Assembly (NCBI GenBank): GCA_964520325.1
Contig: CAZFOB010000008.1
Location: 62,001 to 126,000, forward strand
Length of the DNA: 64,000 nt
Origin: CAZFOB01 sp964520325
Lineage (GTDB): Bacteria > Actinomycetota > JAICYB01
Reading direction: 5' to 3'
A program made the translations under genes and the position numbers. The notes below the pieces were generated by a model. It searched no databases. It was not told the DNA's origin and was given only the letters and a program-made list of their open reading frames with translations. Every line of letters starts with the position of its first letter. The stretch's first letter is position 1. This document shows, piece by piece, positions 31,197 to 38,672 of this stretch.

Positions 31197-32963
31197 TCAG
31201 CGCCGCCTCTTCTTCTTGAAGAGCGCGCTCGCGTTGAAGTTGCCCTGGATCCCATTGATGGTGCAGATCGCGGATCTTGCGCAAGTTCCGAAGTCGCCGC
31301 CCCATCCCTTGAAGACCGCTTTGCGGAAACGCAACGCCGTGAAGGACGGCAGCGTTCCGGCGGCGTAAGCCTCTGAGCAGTCTCCGACGGGGCTGAATTT
31401 ACCGCAGTTGATCCCGACTCCGGTAACGACTCCCGGTCCGAATACGGTGAAGCTCACCGTGAACATCGTGCCGGGCGTCGGGATAGGGGGAGGCGTTGGG
31501 GTCGGGCCGGGGGGAGGGGTCGGTACAGGGCCGCCGCCCAGCACCGTCGCGGCATCGAAGACCTTGATGCGCGGTGTCGTGAAGGACGTGACGCTTCTCG
31601 CGTCGGTGAGCGGCACCCCGGTCATCCTCAATGCGGACAGGATCTGCGCGATCGTGGCCGTGGGGAACCTGCTGCGCAGTAGTGCGAACGCGCCCGCGAC
31701 GTGTGGCGCCGCAATCGATGTGCCGCTTAGAACCGCGAATCCGCCGCCGGGAACCGACGAGGTGATTTCGCTTCCCGGCGCAAGGAGATCAACGATCGTC
31801 GGATGGCCGTTGGAGAATGACGAGACCTGATCGTCCTTCGTGGACGAACCCACCGTCACTGCCGTTGAGATACAAGCGGGCGTGTTGACGCTGTCTGAGA
31901 AGCCGTCATTCCCGCTGGCTATCGCGGTAGCGATGCCGGCAGAGAGCAGATTGTCGATCGCGGCCTTCAGTGCGTCGCCGTCGCAGTTGGTGAAGGACCT
32001 TCCGCCGCCGAGGCTCATGTTCACCGAGCTGATCGGGCGCAAGCTTCGCACGGCGAAGACCCGCTGGAGTCCGGCGAGTACATCGCTGGGGAAGCTCAGC
32101 GCGCACGGGGCTGGTTGGGAACCACAGTCCGCCGGCGACTCGAAACGGGTGAAGACCTGTACCGACATGATGTTGGCAGCTTTGGCCACTCCCGAGAAGC
32201 TCGAACCGTTGCCGGCGGCGATGCCTGCGACGTGCGTGCCATGGAAACAGCCGTCGACGGCAGCGCTGCAGTTGATGCCCGACCCGACGCCGGTCTGCGT
32301 GGGCTGGCCATTGGGGCAGGTCGATGTGCCCGGTCCTGCACCGCCCGCATTCGAGAAGCACGCCTCCTCCACCACGCGGTTCCCGAAGAACGAGTGGTTG
32401 CGGTCGACACCTGTGTCGAGGATCGCAACGGTCTGTCCGGCCCCCGTGAATCCGGCATTGAACATGTCGGTCGCTCCGATGAGCGGAACACTTTGTGCGA
32501 GGACCGGCGGCTCCGGGCGGTCGATCTGCAAGCTGGAAACGGAGTCCGAATCACGCAGGGCCTGCACACCTCTCTTGTCGAGCGCAAGTGCGATGTACGG
32601 CACCGTGGTGTATGCGTGGGTTACGCGGTAGTGGGTGCCCGCGAGGTCGTCTCGCACGGCCTGTTGCCCGGCTGCGATCGTCCGGTGCTGGTCGCGCTGG
32701 GACGTCGCGCTCATCCGGCCCTCTGGCTCGAACAGCATGCGCAGTCCCGCGATGACTCTCACCATCCCGGAGTCGCTCGAAGCGATTGCTTCCGCTTCGT
32801 CGAAGCTCCGGTCGGACGGCCGTTGCTCTCTCGCGTCGATGCGTCCCGGCTGCGACGATCCCCCATCGCTCGGCGGAATGCCGTTCGCCGTCTGGAGCAA
32901 AGACCCGAACAACACCGCGACTACACCGAGAACACCCAGCCTGTTGAGAAACGATCGCGTCAT
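31197..32963 (-). CDS. secreted subtilisin-like protease (S8) with C-terminal repeat domain
   Basis: A 588-residue exported protease. It has a signal peptide (about 1-28), an inhibitor-type propeptide (about 60-150) and a subtilase domain with the catalytic triad Asp183 (AILDTGVD), His244 (HGTHVAG) and Ser416 (SGTSIAAPHVAG) plus oxyanion Asn352 (SGND). A Pro-rich linker (VPTPPPGPTPTPPPIPTPG) leads to a small Cys-containing domain (FGPGVVTGVGINCG, KGWGGDFGTCARSAIC) of the type often repeated in bacterial surface proteins, and a KKKRRR end. Several Cys pairs in the catalytic domain suggest disulphides. Start ATG 32963 follows AGGAGG. It is the only intact large gene in the putative tRNA-His island. 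Confidence 0.92.
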   Translation of the reverse strand: MTRSFLNRLGVLGVVAVLFGSLLQTANGIPPSDGGSSQPGRIDAREQRPSDRSFDEAEAIASSDSGMVRVIAGLRMLFEPEGRMSATSQRDQHRTIAAGQQAVRDDLAGTHYRVTHAYTTVPYIALALDKRGVQALRDSDSVSSLQIDRPEPPVLAQSVPLIGATDMFNAGFTGAGQTVAILDTGVDRNHSFFGNRVVEEACFSNAGGAGPGTSTCPNGQPTQTGVGSGINCSAAVDGCFHGTHVAGIAAGNGSSFSGVAKAANIMSVQVFTRFESPADCGSQPAPCALSFPSDVLAGLQRVFAVRSLRPISSVNMSLGGGRSFTNCDGDALKAAIDNLLSAGIATAIASGNDGFSDSVNTPACISTAVTVGSSTKDDQVSSFSNGHPTIVDLLAPGSEITSSVPGGGFAVLSGTSIAAPHVAGAFALLRSRFPTATIAQILSALRMTGVPLTDARSVTSFTTPRIKVFDAATVLGGGPVPTPPPGPTPTPPPIPTPGTMFTVSFTVFGPGVVTGVGINCGKFSPVGDCSEAYAAGTLPSFTALRFRKAVFKGWGGDFGTCARSAICTINGIQGNFNASALFKKKRRR

Positions 32964-33005
32964 GCCCATCCTCCTTCGCCCACCGAGCACGTTACCGCCC
33001 TCGGT

Positions 33006-33158
33006 CTACGGACGGCGACCGGTGAGCGCGAGGAGCTTCGTCTGCTCATTCGCGTCGTCGGGCACCACCTCGCCGGGAGCGAAATGGGCGTTCTGGAGGA
33101 CGAGCTCGCGCGCGAGGCGCTCTAACTTCTGCTGCTCGAGGCCGACGACGCGTGCCAT
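33006..33158 (-). CDS. small ORF, 50 aa, uncertain
   Basis: An ATG-initiated frame between tRNA-His and the subtilase. The peptide has an amphipathic helix (VVGLEQQKLERLARELVLQ) and a polar tail, and its composition is protein-like. There is no strong ribosome-binding site. It could be a remnant of an element gene or a real small protein. Confidence 0.3.
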   Translation of the reverse strand: MARVVGLEQQKLERLARELVLQNAHFAPGEVVPDDANEQTKLLALTGRRP

Positions 33159-33207
33159 AGGCGTTCTGTGACCGATCCGTGACCAAACGCCAATTTCTCG
33201 TCACCGT

Positions 33208-33229
33208 CAGGACCGGAAAACCGGCCCTG
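33208..33229 (-). terminator. hairpin just downstream of tRNA-His
   Basis: CAGG-a-CCGG-AAAA-CCGG-c-CCTG forms an 8-pair stem with one mismatch and a 4-base loop, 7 bases past the tRNA-His 3' end. No T-run is present. It probably ends or processes the tRNA transcript. Confidence 0.5.
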
Positions 33230-33235
33230 ACCTGG

Positions 33236-33311
33236 GGTGGCTGAGGGGACTTGAACCCCCGGCCTCCTGAGCCACAGTCAGGCGCTCTAACCAAGCTGAG
33301 CTACAGCCACC
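33236..33311 (-). tRNA. tRNA-His (GUG)
   Basis: Acceptor GTGGCTG/CAGCCAC, anticodon loop CTGTGGC (GUG), T-arm GGGGGTTCAAGTCCCC. The gene encodes the extra 5' G (position -1) opposite discriminator C73, the identity element of tRNA-His. TATCCT about 12 bases upstream on the minus strand (33323-33328) is a likely -10 box. Its 3' half is duplicated at 30642-30684. Confidence 0.96.
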
Positions 33312-33646
33312 ACGTTCACGCAAGGATACGGGACGGGGTCGACCGAGGATGCGTCGACGACCTTCTGGTGCAAGGAAACGACCCCTTCGAGCGTATTCCT
33401 CTATGAGGGTCCGCGACGGGGCGGGTCCCACGAGAAGGGATCGCGCCGGTGAGGCCGAACCTGTCGGACGTTTGCGGCGCCCTGGCACTGGCCGGCTCGA
33501 CGCCGGGCCAGATCCCGCCACCGCTCAATCGGCTCGACGTTGTGAAGGTCGTCTGCGCAGCCAAGTACTGAGCTGACTCCTTGGCCCAGAGGTCTGAGCT
33601 CGTGTACCTTGACTCCTCGGTGCTCGACGGCCTTGGGGAGGCGTAA
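33312..33646. other. 335-base interval upstream of the HD-domain gene
   Basis: It contains the tRNA-His promoter region on the minus strand and, on the + strand, a GTG-initiated 40-codon frame at 33449-33571 (DVCGALALAGSTPGQIPPPL, ending VVCAAKY). That frame has protein-like composition but no clear ribosome-binding site. TACCTT near 33606 and GGGGAGG before 33647 serve the HD-domain gene. Confidence 0.35.
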
Positions 33647-34369
33647 ATGACGCTCGTGAAGGACGACGAGTTCGAGGCGATGATCCGATTCGTCTCCGAC
33701 CGCTACGCCAACAGCGGCCAACCTCCGGACATCGTCGCGGCGCTCGATCGCCACAACGTGCGGGTGCTCACCCACGTCGAGGAGATCGCGAGGGGTGAAG
33801 GCTGCAGCGAGGCCGACCGAGAGATCCTCAAGACGATCGCGATCCTCCACGACGCGGCGAAGGCCGACACCCACCTGATGAAGCACGCCGAGGCGGGAGC
33901 CGAGGTCGCGGAGGCGAAGCTTCGCGAGCTCGGCAAGAGCGAAGAGTTCATCGCCGCCGTCGATCGTGGCATCCGTTGTCATATGGGTCCGTTCAAGTTC
34001 ATCGAAGAGGAGGTCGAGAAGCACGCGGTCCGGACGGGCGAGCACCTTCACTTTCCGCGTCCGGAGTCCACCATCGAGCAGCTGTTCTACGACGCAGACA
34101 TGCTGGCGCTCATGGACATCGACGGGATCGAGAAAGTGATCGTCCTGCGTTCAACGACCCCGGAGTTCATCGATGAGGACACGTCGGCTGCGGCGGCCGA
34201 TGGCGGCACGCCGAGGGCTGCCGCGTACCGTTCGGCCCTCCAGAGCGTCAAGCGTGCAGCCGACACCCTCTTCTGCGACACCGCACGTCTCATCGCCCGC
34301 CGGCTGATGGACGAGGCAGAGGCGCATATCTCACAAGCCCTGGCGACCGAGAAGGCCGCGGCGACATAA
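33647..34369 (+). CDS. HD-domain phosphohydrolase
   Basis: A 240-residue cytoplasmic protein with the HD metal site: His43 (VLTHVEEIA), His68-Asp69 (ILHDAAK) and downstream His and Asp residues (CHMGPF, DADMLALMD). A GGGGAGG site precedes the ATG. HD enzymes hydrolyse phosphate esters such as nucleotides or phosphonates; the substrate is not clear. It is flanked by tRNA-His and tRNA-Arg and is not in an operon. Confidence 0.85.
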   Translation: MTLVKDDEFEAMIRFVSDRYANSGQPPDIVAALDRHNVRVLTHVEEIARGEGCSEADREILKTIAILHDAAKADTHLMKHAEAGAEVAEAKLRELGKSEEFIAAVDRGIRCHMGPFKFIEEEVEKHAVRTGEHLHFPRPESTIEQLFYDADMLALMDIDGIEKVIVLRSTTPEFIDEDTSAAAADGGTPRAAAYRSALQSVKRAADTLFCDTARLIARRLMDEAEAHISQALATEKAAAT

Positions 34370-34383
34370 CTGTGATCGGGACG

Positions 34384-34457
34384 CGGGCTCGCCGGGACTC
34401 GAACCCGGAACCTGCGGATTAGAAGTCCGCTGCTCTGTCCTGTTGAGCTACGAGCCC
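34384..34457 (-). tRNA. tRNA-Arg (UCU)
   Basis: Acceptor GGGCTCG/CGAGCCC, anticodon loop CTTCTAA between GCGGA/TCCGC (UCU), T-arm CCGGGTTCGAGTCCCGG, discriminator G. The stop region of the upstream same-strand protein gene overlaps its first 10 bases. Confidence 0.95.
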
Positions 34458-34906
34458 GAGGACGTGGTCGACCCAGTATGCCGTCGTCCTGAAACGACTC
34501 CTGCGCGCGCGACGAGCGCGATAGCGGCGAGCACGATACCGGCCGGGACGACGTTGCCACCGGTGCGCGGCGTCCTCCCCTTCGTGGTGTCGATGGGTCC
34601 CGCAACAATGGCGGGCTCGGGCGTCGGAGTTCTCGGCGGCTCTGGAGCCGCGGTCGCCGGACGTTTCGTGGTGTCCCGTCCAGGGGTCGCTTTTCGCGAG
34701 GGAGCAGGTGCGGCTGCCGACTCTTGCTCATCGGGGCTTTCCGTTGCCTCCGAGGAAGGCCTCGGCGTGGCGATCGACCTGGGGGACGGGATGGTGGTCG
34801 CCTCGGCCACCACGTCGTCCTCGGCCCGGTTGTCGAGTTCGAGGACGGCGACGACCGACACCGCGACCGCGATGATCAGCGCCAACCACGACAAGATCCG
34901 TTGCAC
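34448..34906 (-). CDS. exported Pro/Thr-rich protein with degenerate sortase-like C-terminus
   Basis: A 152-residue protein. It has one hydrophobic helix at the N-terminus (residues 5-22), a long disordered Pro/Ala/Thr/Glu-rich middle, then GRTPRTGGN followed by a hydrophobic helix (VVPAGIVLAAIALVARAGV) and a basic/polar tail. TPRTGG plus helix plus basic tail resembles an LPxTG wall-sorting signal with a changed first residue. The start is GTG behind AAGGGG. The last 10 bases of the frame lie within tRNA-Arg, an unusual overlap that would need RNA processing to compete with translation. Confidence 0.6.
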   Translation of the reverse strand: MQRILSWLALIIAVAVSVVAVLELDNRAEDDVVAEATTIPSPRSIATPRPSSEATESPDEQESAAAPAPSRKATPGRDTTKRPATAAPEPPRTPTPEPAIVAGPIDTTKGRTPRTGGNVVPAGIVLAAIALVARAGVVSGRRHTGSTTSSGS

Positions 34907-35006
34907 CGTAACCCCTTACGCCAAGCGAAGTTCGAGGAATGACATCTCTGTCATTCTACGGGCCCCCGACCGGGCACCCAAGGAGCCTGCGCGGCGGAAG
35001 GCGAAG

Positions 35007-35077
35007 AGCGGGAGACGGGAATCGAACCCGCATGACCAGCTTGGAAGGCTGGAGCTCTACCACTGAGCTACTCCCGC
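35007..35077 (-). tRNA. tRNA-Gly (UCC)
   Basis: A 71-nt cloverleaf: acceptor GCGGGAG/CTCCCGC, anticodon stem CCAGC/GCTGG around CTTCCAA (UCC), T-arm GCGGGTTCGATTCCCGT, discriminator T. No CCA encoded. Confidence 0.95.
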
Positions 35078-35130
35078 AGCAGTGCGAGTCTAGAGCCAAG
35101 CGGACCGGGAAACGGCCCATTGCCAAAGCG

Positions 35131-35204
35131 TCGGGGTGGCGGGATTTGAACCCGCGACTTCCTGCTCCCAAAGCAGGCACGCTGCCGGGCTGCGCCACAC
35201 CCCG
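35131..35204 (-). tRNA. tRNA-Pro (UGG)
   Basis: Acceptor CGGGGTG/CACCCCG, anticodon stem CCTGC/GCAGG around TTTGGGA (UGG), T-arm GCGGGTTCAAATCCCGC, discriminator A. It is divergent from trigger factor. Confidence 0.95.
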
Positions 35205-35266
35205 TGAACCGATTCTACGGGTGGACCCGCCGGAGGGCGCCACTGGCCGGTAATCTGACTCACCCG

Positions 35267-36625
35267 ATGCAAACCTCCATCGAAGAGATCGCCAAGAACA
35301 AGGTGCGCTTGACCGTCGATGTCCCCAATGCCGACGTGGAGAAGGTGCTCATCGATACCTACCGTCGCCTCGCCGATCAGGTGCGTGTGCCGGGCTTTCG
35401 TCCGGGCAAGGCGCCGCGGGCGATCATCGACCAGCGTCTCGGCAGGGACTTCGTCCGCTCCGAGGCCCTCAAGGACCTCCTGCCGAATCTCTATGCCGAA
35501 GCCCTCAGGTCCACCGAGCTTGACGTCGTTGCGCCGCCGTCCATCGACGTCAAGCACTTCGAGGATGGAGCGGATCTCACGTTCGAGGCGGTGGTCGAGA
35601 CCCGCCCGGACGCCGTTCTCAAGACATACGCTGGCCTTCCCGCTACAAGACCGCCCGTCGATGTCGGCGACGACGACGTGGACGGTCAGATCGAGCGTCT
35701 GCGTGTGCGCTTCGCGACACTCGAGGTCACCGAGCGGCTGCTGCAAGAGGGCGACTACGCGCAGATCGATCTGACGACCGATCGCAACGGCCAGAACATC
35801 GAGGAGCTCACCTTCAAGGACGTGTTGATCGAGGTGGGGGCCGAGATGTTCGTCCCCGAACTCGACGCTGAGCTGCTCGGCAAGCGCAAGGGAGACATCC
35901 TCAAGATCACGTCAACGCTGCCAGAGCGCTTCGGTGGCCGCGAGGGCTGGCAGGTCGGAATGCGGATCCTCGTGAAGGAGACCAAGACGAGGAAGCTTCC
36001 TGCGCTCGATGACGAGCTGGCGAAGACATCCTCCGAGTTCGACACCCTCGATGAGCTCAGAGCCGATATCCGAACGCGACTCACCGAGATGCATCAGTCG
36101 CAATCGGACAACACACTGCGGGAACATGTGCTGGACGCCTTCGTCGATCAGGGGGTCGAGGTCGAGCTGCCCGACGGCATGGTCGAGCTCGAGATCGACA
36201 ACCTGCTGACGAGCTTGGTCCAGATGCTCGCTGCGCAAGGCGCCGGGATCAAGGCGTACCTGGAGGCGAACAACATCGAGCCGGAAGCACTACGCGGCCA
36301 GTTCCGTGAACAGGCGGAGCGCAACCTGGCGATGCGCCTCGGCCTGGACGCTGTGGCCAAGGCCGAGGCGATCGAAGTGAGCGAGGACGAACGCTCAGAC
36401 GCGATCGAGCGTCTTGCCGCCCGTACGGGGAGGCCCCCGGAGGAAGTACGCGCCTCCATCGATGAAAATGAGGCTTGGAAGTCGGTGGACGGCGATATAC
36501 TCAGGTCGAAAGCCCTCGATCTGCTCGTCGCCCGGGCCGATGTAAGCGTGAAGGAAGAACCTTCCGCCGAGGACCCACCCGAGGATCCACCCCCGATGCC
36601 GGTGACAGAGGAGCCCAATGACTGA
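35267..36625 (+). CDS. tig: trigger factor
   Basis: A 452-residue ribosome-bound chaperone and peptidyl-prolyl isomerase. The ribosome-docking signature GFRPGKAPRAII is at residues 44-55, an FKBP-type domain follows (about 150-235: EGDYAQIDLTT...GKRKGDILKI), and the helical C-terminal chaperone arms end in a Pro/Glu-rich tail (EDPPEDPPPMP). The ATG at 35267 is chosen because the extra upstream codons overlap tRNA-Pro. TAATCT lies 10 bases upstream. It overlaps clpP by 8 bases, giving the classic tig-clpP-clpX operon. Confidence 0.95.
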   Translation: MQTSIEEIAKNKVRLTVDVPNADVEKVLIDTYRRLADQVRVPGFRPGKAPRAIIDQRLGRDFVRSEALKDLLPNLYAEALRSTELDVVAPPSIDVKHFEDGADLTFEAVVETRPDAVLKTYAGLPATRPPVDVGDDDVDGQIERLRVRFATLEVTERLLQEGDYAQIDLTTDRNGQNIEELTFKDVLIEVGAEMFVPELDAELLGKRKGDILKITSTLPERFGGREGWQVGMRILVKETKTRKLPALDDELAKTSSEFDTLDELRADIRTRLTEMHQSQSDNTLREHVLDAFVDQGVEVELPDGMVELEIDNLLTSLVQMLAAQGAGIKAYLEANNIEPEALRGQFREQAERNLAMRLGLDAVAKAEAIEVSEDERSDAIERLAARTGRPPEEVRASIDENEAWKSVDGDILRSKALDLLVARADVSVKEEPSAEDPPEDPPPMPVTEEPND

Positions 36626-37328
36626 CAGACCGACAAGCCAGCTCATCCCGATGGTGATCGAGAGCACCGGACGCGGCGAGCGCGCATTCGACATCTACTC
36701 TCGACTTCTCAAGGACGGCATCATCTTCCTGGGCACCCCGATCGACGACCAGGTCGCGAACCTCGTGATGGCGCAGATGCTCTTTCTCGAGTCCGAGGAT
36801 TCGGAGCGCGACATCCGCATCTATATCAACTCTCCCGGCGGCGACATCTACGCACTGCTGTCGATCTACGACACGATGCAGTACGTCCGCAACGACGTGT
36901 CCACGACGGTGATGGGCATGGCGGCTTCGGCCGCTGCGGTCATCCTCGCCGCCGGCACGAAGGGCAAGCGCTTCTCATTGCCGAACTCGCGCATCCTGAT
37001 CCATCAGCCCAAGGGTCAGGCCGGCGGCCAAGCGGCCGACATTGAGATATGGGCTCGCGAGGTCTTGGGCCTCCGGGTTCGTCTCGACGAGATCCTCGCC
37101 GCTCACACCGGACAGTCGATCGACAAGATCAAGAAAGACTCCGACCGCGACTTCATCATGAGCGCCGATCAGGCCAAGGAGTACGGCATGGTCGACGAGA
37201 TCGTCACTGCGCGCAAACTGGTCGCTCTTTCGAGCGGGAACGGCAAGGCGGACATCAAGGCGGACATCAAGCCGGACGTCAAGCCGGAACTCAAGCCGGA
37301 CAAGGCGGACGTCAAGACGGAGAAGTAG
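36618..37328 (+). CDS. clpP: ClpP protease subunit with repetitive lysine-rich C-terminal tail
   Basis: A 236-residue serine peptidase. The catalytic triad is visible: Ser104 in GMAASAAAVI, His129 in ILIHQP, and the Asp in KDSDRDFIMSADQAKEYGMVD. Most ClpPs are about 195-210 residues; here about 30 extra residues form a low-complexity KAD/IK/PDVK repeat (residues 211-236) encoded by near-tandem 12-base units. Such a tail may project from the 14-mer ring. Only one clpP is present here, whereas most actinobacteria have two adjacent copies. It lies between tig and clpX. Confidence 0.95.
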   Translation: MTDRPTSQLIPMVIESTGRGERAFDIYSRLLKDGIIFLGTPIDDQVANLVMAQMLFLESEDSERDIRIYINSPGGDIYALLSIYDTMQYVRNDVSTTVMGMAASAAAVILAAGTKGKRFSLPNSRILIHQPKGQAGGQAADIEIWAREVLGLRVRLDEILAAHTGQSIDKIKKDSDRDFIMSADQAKEYGMVDEIVTARKLVALSSGNGKADIKADIKPDVKPELKPDKADVKTEK

Positions 37329-37376
37329 TGCCCGGCTTTCGGCCGATCCCGGCATCGCTACGACTGGGGGGCAAGG

Positions 37377-38657
37377 GTGGCGAAGTTTCAGGATGAGCTT
37401 TTGAAATGCTCCTTCTGCGGCAAGTCGCAGAAACAGGTCAAGAAATTGATCGCCGGTCCCGGCGTCTACATCTGCGACGAGTGCATCGACCTCTGCAACG
37501 AGATCATCGAAGAGGAGCTGTCCGACACCGCCGAGCCCCGTCTCGAGGAGCTCCCCAAGCCCCAGGAGATCTACGAGTTCCTCGATCAGTACGTGGTGGG
37601 ACAGGGTCATGCGAAGAAGGTTCTCTCGGTCGCCGTCTACAACCACTACAAGCGCGTCTCGATGGGTCAGCAGCGCTCCGACGGCGAGGTCGAGCTCCAG
37701 AAGTCGAACGTGATGATCATCGGACCGACGGGCTGCGGGAAGACGCACCTCGCGCAAACCCTCGCGCGCATGCTCAACGTCCCGTTCGCGATCGCCGATG
37801 CCACCGCGCTTACCGAAGCCGGCTACGTCGGCGAGGATGTGGAGAACATCCTCCTCAAGCTCATCCAGGCCGCCGACTACGACGTCAAACGCGCCGAGAC
37901 CGGGATCATCTATATCGACGAGGTCGACAAGATCGCTCGGAAGTCAGAGAACCCGTCTATCACGCGTGACGTCTCGGGTGAAGGTGTGCAACAAGCGCTG
38001 CTCAAGATCCTCGAGGGAACAGTCGCTTCGGTTCCCCCACAAGGTGGACGCAAGCACCCGCACCAGGAGTTCATCCAGATCGACACGACCAACATCTTGT
38101 TCATCTGCGGCGGTGCCTTCGCCGGGCTCGAGAAGATCGTCGAGTCACGCATCGGCCGCAAAGGCATCGGGTTTGGCGCCGACGTGCGCAAGCTCGCCGA
38201 GAAGGACATCGGCGAGATCCTCGAGCAGGTCATGCCCGAAGATCTCCTCAAGTACGGACTCATCCCCGAGTTCATCGGACGCCTTCCCATCACAACCTCG
38301 GTCCACAACCTCGAAGAAGATGCGCTCGTCGAGATCCTCACGCGTCCGAAGAACGCGATCATCAAGCAGTATTCGAAGTTCCTGGAGTTCGACGATGTCG
38401 AACTCCAGATCACCGACGACGCACTCCGCGAGATCGCGAAGGAAGCACTCAAGCGCGGGACGGGCTGCCGGGCGCTTCGTGCGATCGTCGAGGACGTGCT
38501 GCTCGATGTCATGTACGAGATCCCGTCGACCTCCGACATCGAGAAGTGCGTGGTAACAAAAGAGACGGTGCTGAAGGAAGCACCGCCTACCCTTGTCGCC
38601 CGCGGTGGCTCCGCAGCCGCCCGCGCGCCCCGCCAGAAGCGCGAACGCAGCGCCTAG
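37377..38657 (+). CDS. clpX: ClpX, ATP-dependent unfoldase
   Basis: A 426-residue AAA+ unfoldase that feeds ClpP. The N-terminal zinc domain has Cys11, Cys14, Cys33 and Cys36. GPTGCGKT (116-123) is Walker A, GYVGED (149-154) the pore loop, IIYIDEVDKI Walker B, and FIGRLPI plus RGTGCRALRAI are sensor regions. Length is normal. It starts with GTG 48 bases after clpP; the C-terminal basic tail is Ala/Arg-rich. Confidence 0.96.
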   Translation: MAKFQDELLKCSFCGKSQKQVKKLIAGPGVYICDECIDLCNEIIEEELSDTAEPRLEELPKPQEIYEFLDQYVVGQGHAKKVLSVAVYNHYKRVSMGQQRSDGEVELQKSNVMIIGPTGCGKTHLAQTLARMLNVPFAIADATALTEAGYVGEDVENILLKLIQAADYDVKRAETGIIYIDEVDKIARKSENPSITRDVSGEGVQQALLKILEGTVASVPPQGGRKHPHQEFIQIDTTNILFICGGAFAGLEKIVESRIGRKGIGFGADVRKLAEKDIGEILEQVMPEDLLKYGLIPEFIGRLPITTSVHNLEEDALVEILTRPKNAIIKQYSKFLEFDDVELQITDDALREIAKEALKRGTGCRALRAIVEDVLLDVMYEIPSTSDIEKCVVTKETVLKEAPPTLVARGGSAAARAPRQKRERSA

Positions 38658-38672
38658 ATCTTCCTGAGGGCG

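Noticed and set aside
30737..31219. A 160-codon frame within the island
   Set aside because: Strong Arg/Ser/Gly bias, no ribosome-binding site, no motif; looks like random GC-rich sequence.
33046..33294. Minus-strand frame spanning tRNA-His
   Set aside because: It reads through the tRNA and is composed of tRNA-derived codons; the tRNA explains the sequence.
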